Source of the DNA: Planctomycetota bacterium
Lineage (GTDB): Bacteria > Planctomycetota > UBA1135 > JACQFD01
Assembly (NCBI GenBank): GCA_016200225.1
Contig: JACQFD010000006.1
Span: forward strand, 186,001-250,000
Length of the DNA: 64,000 nucleotides
Direction of reading: 5' to 3'
The position numbers were made by a program, and so were the translations under genes. This document shows, piece by piece, positions 44,448 to 54,323 of the stretch; positions within the stretch are counted from its first letter, which is position 1, and the number at the start of each line of letters is the position of its first letter. A model generated the notes under the pieces. That model had not been told where the DNA came from and did not search any database. It worked only from the letters and a program-made list of their open reading frames with translations.

Positions 44448-47246
44448 CTACTGAATCGTGACCGCCGCGCCCGGCGAACTGGTGAGGCCGAAAAACGTCG
44501 CGGGACACGACGGATCATACCAAAGCACCTGGCTATAAATCGTGGATCCTACAATTGCCGGATTATTAGGAATATTCGTAACGCCGACTCCGTATCCGTC
44601 GGCATCGCTCGTCATGTCGAAAGAACCGAGATACGTGGCATTGTTAAGATCGAGGAACAGCGTGAATCCGAGGGAAAATGCATCAGTTCCGATCGGATTC
44701 TGAGCGTCGCAATCGAGTTCGACGCCGAGCGAATTTGGCGGCGCATTTGTACTAATCATGCCGAATTGTGGATTTCCAACGGTGGGTTCGCCGAGCGGCA
44801 TCAATCCGTGGGCGCCGCCGCAGCCGTGCGTTCCCGCCCCGTAGATGGATACGCCCGCCGGCAGATGGCTCGAATTCAATAATACGACCGGTTGGGCCGG
44901 CGCGAGGTCCAGTCTGCCATCGGAATTGAGATCGGATACATCGACGGGCGACGACTTGTTCCAATTGATATTATAACGAATGGGAACTTCCATCATGGTG
45001 GCCGCGAAACCGCCGGACGCGTCGCTCATTTGTACATTCGCGTGCGCTTCCGTGTAGCCCAGCGTCGTCAGGCTGCCCCCCGTGCCGGTCGACCCCACCT
45101 GTCCATAATTATGAAGCGTCCGGACCACGGTCATGGCGTCGAGGTAGCCGTCGCTATTCATGTCGCCTTCGGCGGCTTCGAAGACGAATCCCGCCGAGAA
45201 CGATGTGCCCGCGACGGGGTTCTGAAACGTTCCATTGCCGTTGCCGCCGAACAGTGCAATCGAAATAATGTTAGAAGTGAGTGGGCTCACCGAGGACGCC
45301 GATTCGAGGAGGACGTCGAGCGCGCCGTCAAAATTAAAATCGCCCGCGGCGATTCGATTATTCCAATAATTTCCCGTCGCAATGGTCGAGGGCGAATTAA
45401 ATGTTCCAGTCCCCGTGCCCGTATACAATTCGAGATTGTTCCACTGAAACGCGGATTTTACAATATCGGGATTGCCGTCGCCGTCGAAATCACCGGCGGC
45501 GATCCGGTAGTCGCTGCCCGAATTCGAGCCGAACGGCGTGTCGCCAACTGTTGTAAATCCACCCGAACCGTCGCCGCGCATGGCGCGGACGAAATGTCCG
45601 GCCGGATTCACGACGAGAGCGTCGGTGTTGCCGTCTGAATCGAGATCGACCATGGTTACAGAATCGAAGCCGGACGCCGAATTACCAAAGGTCGTTGCGG
45701 CGCCGAATCCGCCAACGCCATTGTTAAGACAAATCGCAAGCGGCGCCGAGTTCGTCGTTGATATCAAATCCGCGCGGCCGTCATGATTCATATCCGCGAG
45801 AGCGAATATACGCGATCCGGAGTTTGCATTGAGCCCCTGCGCGACGGAAATGCTGGTTGTAGTATCGAACGTGCCGTCGCCGTGGCCTTTCAGAATTGTA
45901 AATTGATTGATGCCGACGGCAACGAGATCGCGGTTGCCGTCGAGATCGAGATCGGCGCTCCGAACGCCAAAAAAAGCCGGCGAATCCGGTTGATCGATTT
46001 CTGTAAATTCAACAGGACGCGTGTGCGCATCTCCGATTCCGGCGGCCGAAAGTGGGAAGGCCGACATCGAATCCGACCCCTGATTGGCGACGAGGCCGAC
46101 TCTTAAATTAAAAGGACTCAGCACCGGAAACGCGACCGCCATCGGCGCGACGCCGCCGGTGCCGATCGAGTGGGCGATGCCATAATTCCCGGCGCCCGTG
46201 CCGAGGCGGTAGAGGAGCGCATGGTCCGTGGGGCTCACGCAGACAAGGTCCGGAATCGAATCATTGTTAACATCGGTCAGTTGTAATGAACGCGGCGAAT
46301 CGGCCATGAACCAGGATGCGCTGATCACGCCGGCGTTCATTTTATAAACATTCACATTCGCAAGGGCGTCGCCGAGAATGCAATCCGTGATGCCGTCCTG
46401 ATCGTAGTCGCCGAACGCGATGGAAACGTATTTTGTAGTCCCAAGGTTGTGATACGAAGTTCCAAACGAATATGTCATTAAACCCGAAACATAATAATAA
46501 AACGTCTGGTCCATCCCGCCCTGCGTGTACCCGCCGTAGTAGGTTCCCGCGACGCCGATCTGACCGTTCCCATGAATATCGCCGGCGGCGATGTCGCTCC
46601 ATGTCGCCTTCGTGAATGTAATGGTCGGAAATGTAATATTCCAGACGGTCGAAGGCGCGAATACCGCGGAACCGTTATTATTAAATGCCTTGATGCAGGG
46701 ATAATCCGCGAGGATATTGACGGCGCTGCTCAATGTTAGTATGTCCGTATAACCGTCGTGGTTCCAGTCGGAAAGCCGCGTGTCGACGTTGCCGTAGTAT
46801 TGTGTATTTGACAATTGCGAAAATCCACCCGCGCCGTCGCCGAGATAAACAAAAAAACCGGCGTTGATGCCCCCGGAGAACGATGCGACGAGATCGAGCT
46901 TGCCGTCCTGGTTGAGATCCGCGACGTGCGCATTCAGAGGTTTCGTCGCCGCGGCGGGCGTCAACAGAAGCGTTTGTGTAAACGACCCCGAGTTGCTACC
47001 CATCAGAATTGTAATCGCGTTCGCACTATATGTTGCAACCACCAGATCCGTCGCGCCGTCCGCGTTCAAATCGACCGGCTCGATCGACGACGGACCGCCC
47101 GGAACGGCGATTTGAGGGATCGCTCCGATTTGTGCATTTGCGGTCCGGGCAAATACCGCACAAAACAACATGAATATTACTGAAAGCGAACTCGGGAAGT
47201 CCCGGGCGCGCGCGATCGAATCGTTCGCATTGTTTGTGTTTCTCAT
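44448..47246 (-). CDS. large secreted FG-GAP/VCBS repeat protein
   Basis: This 932-residue protein has a signal peptide ending in ARTANAQ (residues about 22-39). About twelve FG-GAP/VCBS repeats follow, with calcium loops (DLNADGATDLVVATY, DLNQDGKLDLVASF, DFDGDGNPDIVKSAF, DLNSDGRLDLAPA), forming one or two beta-propellers. The last 120 residues (PPNSLGVELDCDAQ, STIYSQVLWYDPSCP) form a beta domain found at the end of many Planctomycete secreted proteins. It is extracellular; ligand unknown. It starts 27 bases after the DUF4184 gene's stop, so the two may be co-transcribed. Confidence 0.85.
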   Translation of the reverse strand: MRNTNNANDSIARARDFPSSLSVIFMLFCAVFARTANAQIGAIPQIAVPGGPSSIEPVDLNADGATDLVVATYSANAITILMGSNSGSFTQTLLLTPAAATKPLNAHVADLNQDGKLDLVASFSGGINAGFFVYLGDGAGGFSQLSNTQYYGNVDTRLSDWNHDGYTDILTLSSAVNILADYPCIKAFNNNGSAVFAPSTVWNITFPTITFTKATWSDIAAGDIHGNGQIGVAGTYYGGYTQGGMDQTFYYYVSGLMTYSFGTSYHNLGTTKYVSIAFGDYDQDGITDCILGDALANVNVYKMNAGVISASWFMADSPRSLQLTDVNNDSIPDLVCVSPTDHALLYRLGTGAGNYGIAHSIGTGGVAPMAVAFPVLSPFNLRVGLVANQGSDSMSAFPLSAAGIGDAHTRPVEFTEIDQPDSPAFFGVRSADLDLDGNRDLVAVGINQFTILKGHGDGTFDTTTSISVAQGLNANSGSRIFALADMNHDGRADLISTTNSAPLAICLNNGVGGFGAATTFGNSASGFDSVTMVDLDSDGNTDALVVNPAGHFVRAMRGDGSGGFTTVGDTPFGSNSGSDYRIAAGDFDGDGNPDIVKSAFQWNNLELYTGTGTGTFNSPSTIATGNYWNNRIAAGDFNFDGALDVLLESASSVSPLTSNIISIALFGGNGNGTFQNPVAGTSFSAGFVFEAAEGDMNSDGYLDAMTVVRTLHNYGQVGSTGTGGSLTTLGYTEAHANVQMSDASGGFAATMMEVPIRYNINWNKSSPVDVSDLNSDGRLDLAPAQPVVLLNSSHLPAGVSIYGAGTHGCGGAHGLMPLGEPTVGNPQFGMISTNAPPNSLGVELDCDAQNPIGTDAFSLGFTLFLDLNNATYLGSFDMTSDADGYGVGVTNIPNNPAIVGSTIYSQVLWYDPSCPATFFGLTSSPGAAVTIQ

Positions 47247-47273
47247 GGTGTGGCGGCGTGTCCGCGGTCCATT

Positions 47274-47843
47274 CTAATCGCCCGGTTGCTCCGCGGGCAG
47301 AGGGCGCATACAGCGAAAAAAGAGCCAGACGCCGAGAATGGAGAACAGCGTCCAGGCGATCGTATGCGGCGCGACGGGATAGGGCTCGCGGTACACGGGC
47401 AGGGGGATCGCGGTCCACGTGTGATACCACCACGACGGGAACGCGCGATTGTTAAGATACCACGGCCAAAACAACAGAAAATTGCCGTGCGTGACCAGAT
47501 CGAAGGACACATGCGAAAACGCCCCGATCGCGATTGAAGCGGCCGCGCGAATCGGCCGATTAGTGTTGACGTCGGCGCGGTCGTCGAGCCGCGAAATAAA
47601 TTTTACAGGTAGCGCGCGCCGCGCCGCCCACGCGAGCGCGAGGCCGGCTGGAATTGATATAAAGATTCCAAGCAGCGAATGTCCGAGCCACTGGCCGAGT
47701 TCGCCGCGCACCGGCCACAGAGCGAAATCCATCGCGTCGGGCATCGCGGCGCCCACGCACAGCGCGACGCCGTCGAAGCGCCTCGGAAAGCGCCGCCAGA
47801 GCGGCAGTATCAATCCTTGATGAGACGGAAACGCGAGCGGCAT
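47274..47843 (-). CDS. DUF4184 family membrane protein
   Basis: This 189-residue protein matches the DUF4184 pattern: the N-terminal PLAFPSHQGLILPLWRR, a Asp-containing PDAMDFALW, and IGAFSHVSFDLVTHG with conserved His and Asp in a membrane helix. There are about four helices. Members of this family resemble membrane metal-dependent hydrolases by their conserved His/Asp pattern, but no activity is established. It is the first gene of a minus-strand run with the FG-GAP protein and the repeat scaffold. Confidence 0.75.
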   Translation of the reverse strand: MPLAFPSHQGLILPLWRRFPRRFDGVALCVGAAMPDAMDFALWPVRGELGQWLGHSLLGIFISIPAGLALAWAARRALPVKFISRLDDRADVNTNRPIRAAASIAIGAFSHVSFDLVTHGNFLLFWPWYLNNRAFPSWWYHTWTAIPLPVYREPYPVAPHTIAWTLFSILGVWLFFRCMRPLPAEQPGD

Positions 47844-47933
47844 TTTCGCGAATCATTATGGAGTTCGAACGGCGGCCATTCAACGTAGGAATATTCAAAT
47901 CCGCGCGGGCGCATCCCGCCGATTCTTAATTTC

Positions 47934-49325
47934 ATGAAAACCGTTTGCTCCGCGACGTTTATAAACATTCAACCACCGTCGAATATTGTGAATATTCTGG
48001 CGCGTTTCGCGCTCTTGGCGACGATCGCGATCGCGCGCGCGGGCGCTCCGGACAGTCCGCGGCTCGTAAAATTACAAAACGACCTGAACTCCGGCGTCGC
48101 GGACGCGTCCGCGGCGTTCTGGCGCGAAATACAACAAAACGGCGCGCCGCTCGTCGAACCGTCCGCCGGAAACGCGCACGAACGCCTCGTGACCTTTTTG
48201 TATCGATCGGCCGCCGATGTCCGCGTCCTGATTCTTTGCGATTTCGCGGATTACGAACCGCACATGGAGCTGCGGCGGCTCGGCGCGTCCGATGTGTGGT
48301 ATTCGAGTTTCAAACTGCCCGACGACTCGCGGTTTCTTTATGAAGTCTCGGTCGACGATCCCGCGTTTCCGTTCGTGCAGGGTGCGACCGTCCGCTTTCC
48401 CGAAAAAGTTACATTCGACGCGCTCAATCCCAAGAAATACCTCGGCGCGAGTCCGAGAATTCTTTCGCTCGTCGAATTGCCGGCGGCGCCGCCGCTCCCG
48501 GCGACCGGCGTAGATAATACAAATATTCCGCGCGGCTCGATCAAGCGGTTCGGCACGTCGGTGAACAGTAAAATTTTAAAAAACGAGCACCCCGTTTTTA
48601 TTTATGAACCGCCCGGCTACGCGAACGACGGTCCCGTCCTCCCGTTATTGCTATTTTCCGCGAATTATTTAAGTCAAGTGCCGCTGCCGGCCGTGCTCGA
48701 TCGGTTAATTTATCAAAAACAAATCCCGCCGGTCGTCGCGGTCTTTATCGATTATCCGCCTGGAGCGCAGGACCGCGAAATGGGGGGCTCGACGGAGTAT
48801 GCCGATTTTGTCGCGACCGAATTGATACCACAAATCCGAGCGGCCGAGCGCGCGACCGCCGATCCGAAGTTAACGATCATCGGCGGCGCGAGCGCCGGGG
48901 GACTCGGCGCCGCATTTGTTGCATTAAGGCACCCGGAGGTTTTTGGTAATGTTCTCGCGCAGTCGGGCGCGTTCTGGCGCGGACTTCCGGGCACGGCGCA
49001 CGAATGGGGCGACCCCGCGCGCGACGCCGATCGCGAGGGTCTCGCCCGTTATGTCGCGCGCTCGCCCGCCGCGGCCGTTCGATTTATGCTTACAATCGGC
49101 CGATTGGAAACATCGGTCGCATTCAGCGCCGACGGCGTTTCGATGCTGCACGCGAGCCGGCATCTGCGCGACGTGCTTGAGGCGAAGAATTATAAAGTCG
49201 ATCTCGTCGAGACGGGCGGCGGACACGATCCTTACAATTGGGAATCGTCGCTGCCGGACGCGCTGATCCAACTTCTGGGCGGCGCGGCGGCGTCGAAACC
49301 GGCGTCGCGGCCGGGCGTAAAGTAA
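47934..49325 (+). CDS. secreted enterochelin-esterase-like alpha/beta hydrolase
   Basis: This 463-residue protein has a signal peptide (NILARFALLATIAIARAGA). Its N-terminal beta domain (about 60-190) is like that of enterochelin esterase Fes, and an esterase-D-like alpha/beta hydrolase follows (about 210-450). The nucleophile motif is GGASAGGLGAAF near residue 318, and the His lies in GGGHDPYNWE. Members cleave siderophore, acetyl or feruloyl esters. The convergent neighbour is a glycosidase-acetyl-esterase fusion, so carbohydrate ester removal is a fair guess. The two stops are 24 bases apart. Confidence 0.85.
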   Translation: MKTVCSATFINIQPPSNIVNILARFALLATIAIARAGAPDSPRLVKLQNDLNSGVADASAAFWREIQQNGAPLVEPSAGNAHERLVTFLYRSAADVRVLILCDFADYEPHMELRRLGASDVWYSSFKLPDDSRFLYEVSVDDPAFPFVQGATVRFPEKVTFDALNPKKYLGASPRILSLVELPAAPPLPATGVDNTNIPRGSIKRFGTSVNSKILKNEHPVFIYEPPGYANDGPVLPLLLFSANYLSQVPLPAVLDRLIYQKQIPPVVAVFIDYPPGAQDREMGGSTEYADFVATELIPQIRAAERATADPKLTIIGGASAGGLGAAFVALRHPEVFGNVLAQSGAFWRGLPGTAHEWGDPARDADREGLARYVARSPAAAVRFMLTIGRLETSVAFSADGVSMLHASRHLRDVLEAKNYKVDLVETGGGHDPYNWESSLPDALIQLLGGAAASKPASRPGVK

Positions 49326-49349
49326 TGTCGGTTTATATATAAATACAAT

Positions 49350-52300
49350 TCAGCGCGGCAGATTCGCGCGGATGACGTCGGCCAGCGGCACGGCGGGTTT
49401 CTCGCCGGCGCGCAAAAACGCGTGCGGCATCGGAATGGAGTTTTCGAGGATTTGTAATTTTGGCAGTTGATCGGCGCGCGGCTGGATCGCGAGCGCCGAA
49501 ACGGCCGGATCGAGCGCGTCGGCAAAACTACCGATGCCCTCGAGACTCGCTGTAAATTTAATATTCGGCGAAAGCGCCGTCGCGTACAGCGCGGCGAGGG
49601 ACGCGCCGGGGCCGCGTCCGACAATGCAAATATTTCTCGAAACGTGAGCATACAAATCGGCCGCGCGCGCGGCGGCGCGCGCCATCGAGAACGCGACCGA
49701 CTCGCCGAGATAGGCCAACAACCGATAGTCGACATTCGCGAGCTCGCCGGTGCCGGGCACGTCGATTCTTAATGTTGCCATTCCTTTCGAGCGCAATTCG
49801 CCCGCGAGTACTAACAATTCCGGATCCGATTTTCCCGCGTCCGAAAACAGGATGACGGTCGCGCTCGATTCGCCTTGCGGCATTTCAAGAATTCCGGGGA
49901 TCCGCAGCGGCGGATCGGCGACTTCGATCGTTAATAATTCCTTTCGCGACGATCCGGAGCCGCGGACGCCGACGACGTGCGATTTCGCCGCGAACGGAGC
50001 GCCCGCGCCGCCGTTGATCGCGACGACGGCATCGAGGCCGCCCGTTTCGCGCGCCGTCGCGGCGATGTGTTCGACGGCGATTTGATGCATCGTTTTTTGT
50101 TTAGTTTCGGCGGCGGGATCCATGCTGAATGTCTCCGGAGCATCGGGCGGATCGGTTTTTATGTTCGGTTCGGGGACCGGCACGCCGTCGCCCGTTCCTA
50201 ACAAATGCAAATCGAAGAAACCCATCGCCGCCTCGCGCATTTCTTTATTATAATCATGGCCCGATTTATAAATTTTCGCGTCGACGTTCTTTTCGGCGCC
50301 GAACGCACGCCAGATTTTCTTTAGCTTATCGCCGGTGAGCTTCGTACCGGCCGGCGGAAACTCGCCGTCGTCGCTCGCGCCGATCACAAATACGGGTTTC
50401 GGCGCGCGAATCGCGAGGACGTCCGCGCGGTCGCCGATTTGTAATGTTCCCGGAACGTGATTGCATAAACAACCGTTCGCCGTCGTCGTTTCCATGCTCG
50501 AAGGATAACAAACGGGCACGGCGCAACTGTAACGTTCGTCGGCGGCGAATGCATACAATGTCGCGAGGCCGCCGCCCGAGACGCCCGTGATGCCGATTTT
50601 ACTCATATCGGCGACGCCGCGCGATTCTATAACATCGAGCGCGCGGATGAGATCCCAAACATAAATCGCCGTCGTGTTTTCGGACGCGACAATTAAACGG
50701 TAATCGTCATGTGGTCCGGCGCCGCGACGCTCAATTTTAGCATCGCCCTCGAAACTGTAACCGGGCGAATCGACCGTGAGCGCGAGATAGCCGTGCAACG
50801 CCTGCGCGATCGCGCGCGCCTGCTCGACGGGCTCGTGCACTTTGTGCGCCCAGTGCCCGTTGACGTTCACGATGAGGGGGAGTTTTTTGTTATCGGCGCC
50901 TTCGGGAAGATACAAATGCGCCGTGACGGGAAAATCGGGACGGCTCTCGAAAAGTATATTTTCGATTGTGTAGCCTTCGCGCCGCAGCGTCGAGACGACT
51001 TTGGCGTTCAGCGGCGTTTTCGGCGGCTCCGGGTCGAGGCCGAGGCATTTTAATAATTCGGCCTTCCGCCGCGCGCGTTCGGGCTCGAATTCGGCGGCGT
51101 CCTTCGGCGCCGGCCGCGACGCGGCGGCGCGCACGCGTTTATCGTAATATTGCGCGATCTCGCGGTCGCCCGCGCCGCCGAGAATCGAATGCTCGTCGAC
51201 GATGCCGGGGACAATTTTATAAGAATTCATTCCCTGCTCGCGCGCGACGACTTCGCCCAATGTTAAGAATGGAATTCCCTGCGCGTTCATCATGTCCTGA
51301 AAGAACGAATTGGAATAACGCGGACCTTCGGAGCAGGAATCGACGACGACGACGGGCTTAGTAACATCTCCGTGTTTTAGTAATGTTACAATTGCTTTCG
51401 CGCAATCGGGAATGTGCATCCGCTGCATCAATCGCGCGGAAACCATGTAAATATGTCCCTTGCCGAATGTGCGCGACGCAACGCCGCCGTTGCCGTGTAT
51501 TGTCCAATTCGTCGACGGCAGGAAACGTTGATAAAGAATCTCCGCCGTCTCGATCTTACTCAAACCGAGCGCGCCATCGGGATCGAACGTCGTCGAACTG
51601 TAATTTTCGACGCGCGGCGGATCCGGCAGCCAGTCGAGCGGATAGCGCCCCGACGCCCAATCTTGTTGTAATATCAATAAATCCATCCCGCGCTCGACCG
51701 CGTCGAGCAATTTCGCTTTCTGTTGAACGTCGAAATGCTTATGAAACGCCCACGCGCGCGGCCCGACAAAGAGCATTCCGTATTTGTCAGGATTGAGAAC
51801 CGCCGGATCGAGGTGCGCGAGCGCCTCTTCGAAACTGTAGATTTGGGGCGTCGGCTCTGGTTTCGGGGGGACGACTTTGTAGGGGGTTTCGTGAAGCCAG
51901 TCGGGGATGCGTACGATTCGCAAATCAACCGCTTCTTGGATCTCTACGTCGGCGGCGACAAGGTGCCCGGTTAATTCATAAGGAAAACTAGCTTCGAAGT
52001 GATCGCCGGATTTAACAGCTGCGATTCTGTGATAAAAAGTGCTGCTTGGAAGTAATTTGGTTAAGATCCATGCTCTCGTAATTTGAAATTCCGTGCCTCC
52101 CCTCGATACATCCCACCGCACGCTTGCCGTGACACGATCCCCGGCTGGCGCATTAACTGTTAACTGTAAATTGTCGGGAACTTCAAAATGGGCGATTCGA
52201 TATTGTGGTGACGAAGTATTATTAAACTTTTCGCGACCCTTAAGTTGCGAATCCAGTTTCGATAATTCACTATTCCAGTGAAATGCGTGGGTTCCCATCC

Positions 52301-54311
52301 GAAGGCGGTCGGTAAATGGTTTATAAGTGTTCGAATCGGACAACGCATTCCAGTAGCCACGAGCATTATCTAGATAAGTGATTCGTTGATAGGACGAATC
52401 ATTCGAGTCAATTTCTTTAGACAACGCCTCATCCACCTCACGGAAGCGATTTACATAATAGCCGCCTAGATCATATAGCTTTGATGCCTCTTTACAGATT
52501 GGCGGTGCGTTTTCGGTGGAAAGGACTTTGGTTGTAATAAGGCGTCCGTCGATTTGTCGCGTTGCGTCGCGGAGGGCAAACGTCGCGGTGTATTGTGATG
52601 ACCGACCGTCCGCCGATCTCGTCGCCGTGTACGCTTTCTCTTCCTGTGAACTCTTTATTGAAGATTCATCAAATGGTTCACTTTCAATAAATGTCCGCAC
52701 GTCGCCTCCCATCTCCAACTCAGGCGCATGATCGCGATGGTCGGGACCGAATGCAAAGCTTGTGAATGCAATTGGCACTGTGAGACTCGCGGCCTTCCAC
52801 GCCTGTACCGACTCCTCGGTTCCCTTTCCCAAAAACCTCGCGCACTCCCTATCAAAAACATCCTCCGGCGTATTATTATCATACCCCAATCTTCCCCAGC
52901 ACATCAAATACATCCAATCGCGCTCATGAATCCATTTGTAAGGATAATTCGTCGCGTCCTTTAAGTAATATCTCGGCGACGCAGGATAGTAAGCATTCAT
53001 CGGCTCGACGGTGTAGCCGGACGTCGTGCCGAGGTTCATGCAGCCGATCGTGCGGCGGACCCATTGTGGATTGTAAAATGGAAAGATTCGGTGCGTGCCG
53101 TTCGCGCGCACCTGCCAGACGATTTTGTAGGGTTGGTCGGGCCAGTGCGCGCCGGATTCGCTGACATTGCCAGGCCACATTTTTTTCGCCGTCGCCGCCG
53201 CGCCGGTCGGCCCGGGGATGAAACGCGAATCGCTAAAATAATCCTCGAAACTGTAACTATACCAAAGCGGCACGCGGCCGCCGGCGACCATGTAGGGCGG
53301 CCCCCACTGTTCGCCATTGTATTTTATTTCAACGGTAAAGTCGTTCGCGCCGCGCGCGAGCGGTACGACTTTGTCTTTTTTGGTGACCCACGAGCGCGTG
53401 TAGAGCGGAATGTCGCGGCCGCTCGCTTTCACGGCGTCCAAATAACAATTAAAAAACTCGCCGCCGTGTCCGCTCTCGCCGATGCGGAAACCGATCGCGT
53501 CGAGTTTGGGAATCAATCGAATCGATTTTTCGACGACTTCGCGCGTGTAATCATACAGATTCTTTTCGTTCGAAACGTACGGAGTCTTTTGCTTTTGCGG
53601 CGTCCAAAACGACGCCTCGTACGCCATGAAACTTACTTTAATTCCGCGCGCGTGCGCCCAGTCGATGATTTGATTGAATCGCGCGAGATTCTTTTCTTTT
53701 ATATTCTTCGCGACGCCGACTTCGGGAAACAATTCGCTTTGTATAAAATAAGCATAAAAATTCGGAAATCGCGTCGAATCCAAATCATACGCGCCGTGGA
53801 GATCGAGCCAGTTGAGCCGCGCGCGCGCCATTTCGTCCAAGAGCGTCCGCCAGTAATCGTCGTCGTGAAACCACCAGCGCGCCGGATTCGCGAGCGCCGC
53901 CTCGCTCTGATCGGCCGTATTTTTGTCATAATCCCACGGCAACGTTAAAAATAGATTCAAACCGCGTTCATTAAGAAACGGTTTGCCGCCTGGAATCGGT
54001 TTCGCGAGCGCGGCCGCGCCGCCGTTTTTGATGCGTTCGGCGACTTCGAGCGCGCCGTACATCGCGCCCGCCTCGTCGCCGCCGCGGACTTCGATATTTG
54101 ACGGCGAATTGTTAATTTCAAAACACTGCGGCGCGAGCACCGGATCGACGCGGACGTCGACCGCGGGCCGCGACGGCATCGAAGCGAGCGCGGACGCGAG
54201 TTCCGTGCGGCCGAACGCCGCCGGCGAATCCGCGGCGCGCTCGTTTTGTAAGTTAACTAAAAATAACGGTAAAACGAGCGCGGCATGCCGCGCGGCGGCA
54301 ATCATCCACAT
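49350..54311 (-). CDS. giant glycosidase-esterase fusion protein
   Basis: This 1653-residue secreted protein has a signal peptide (residues 1-27) and a GH20/GH67-like N-terminal domain (GAMYGALEVAERI). A TIM-barrel follows to about 500 (GLNLFLTLPWDYD, GFRIGESGHGGEFFN), resembling alpha-glucuronidase-type enzymes. Next come a beta-rich region (about 500-790) and an amidotransferase-like alpha/beta domain (about 800-1030, GMLFVGPRAWAFHKHF). An acetyl-xylan-esterase-like hydrolase (about 1040-1370) has GVSGGG near 1244, Asp and SGHDYN. A final hydrolase-like domain has GRGPGA where GxSxG is expected, so it is probably inactive. Removal of glucuronic acid or acetyl side chains from plant or algal glycans is inferred. 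It lies 12 bases after the repeat scaffold gene. Confidence 0.8.
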   Translation of the reverse strand: MWMIAAARHAALVLPLFLVNLQNERAADSPAAFGRTELASALASMPSRPAVDVRVDPVLAPQCFEINNSPSNIEVRGGDEAGAMYGALEVAERIKNGGAAALAKPIPGGKPFLNERGLNLFLTLPWDYDKNTADQSEAALANPARWWFHDDDYWRTLLDEMARARLNWLDLHGAYDLDSTRFPNFYAYFIQSELFPEVGVAKNIKEKNLARFNQIIDWAHARGIKVSFMAYEASFWTPQKQKTPYVSNEKNLYDYTREVVEKSIRLIPKLDAIGFRIGESGHGGEFFNCYLDAVKASGRDIPLYTRSWVTKKDKVVPLARGANDFTVEIKYNGEQWGPPYMVAGGRVPLWYSYSFEDYFSDSRFIPGPTGAAATAKKMWPGNVSESGAHWPDQPYKIVWQVRANGTHRIFPFYNPQWVRRTIGCMNLGTTSGYTVEPMNAYYPASPRYYLKDATNYPYKWIHERDWMYLMCWGRLGYDNNTPEDVFDRECARFLGKGTEESVQAWKAASLTVPIAFTSFAFGPDHRDHAPELEMGGDVRTFIESEPFDESSIKSSQEEKAYTATRSADGRSSQYTATFALRDATRQIDGRLITTKVLSTENAPPICKEASKLYDLGGYYVNRFREVDEALSKEIDSNDSSYQRITYLDNARGYWNALSDSNTYKPFTDRLRMGTHAFHWNSELSKLDSQLKGREKFNNTSSPQYRIAHFEVPDNLQLTVNAPAGDRVTASVRWDVSRGGTEFQITRAWILTKLLPSSTFYHRIAAVKSGDHFEASFPYELTGHLVAADVEIQEAVDLRIVRIPDWLHETPYKVVPPKPEPTPQIYSFEEALAHLDPAVLNPDKYGMLFVGPRAWAFHKHFDVQQKAKLLDAVERGMDLLILQQDWASGRYPLDWLPDPPRVENYSSTTFDPDGALGLSKIETAEILYQRFLPSTNWTIHGNGGVASRTFGKGHIYMVSARLMQRMHIPDCAKAIVTLLKHGDVTKPVVVVDSCSEGPRYSNSFFQDMMNAQGIPFLTLGEVVAREQGMNSYKIVPGIVDEHSILGGAGDREIAQYYDKRVRAAASRPAPKDAAEFEPERARRKAELLKCLGLDPEPPKTPLNAKVVSTLRREGYTIENILFESRPDFPVTAHLYLPEGADNKKLPLIVNVNGHWAHKVHEPVEQARAIAQALHGYLALTVDSPGYSFEGDAKIERRGAGPHDDYRLIVASENTTAIYVWDLIRALDVIESRGVADMSKIGITGVSGGGLATLYAFAADERYSCAVPVCYPSSMETTTANGCLCNHVPGTLQIGDRADVLAIRAPKPVFVIGASDDGEFPPAGTKLTGDKLKKIWRAFGAEKNVDAKIYKSGHDYNKEMREAAMGFFDLHLLGTGDGVPVPEPNIKTDPPDAPETFSMDPAAETKQKTMHQIAVEHIAATARETGGLDAVVAINGGAGAPFAAKSHVVGVRGSGSSRKELLTIEVADPPLRIPGILEMPQGESSATVILFSDAGKSDPELLVLAGELRSKGMATLRIDVPGTGELANVDYRLLAYLGESVAFSMARAAARAADLYAHVSRNICIVGRGPGASLAALYATALSPNIKFTASLEGIGSFADALDPAVSALAIQPRADQLPKLQILENSIPMPHAFLRAGEKPAVPLADVIRANLPR

Positions 54312-54323
54312 ACTTTTATTTGT

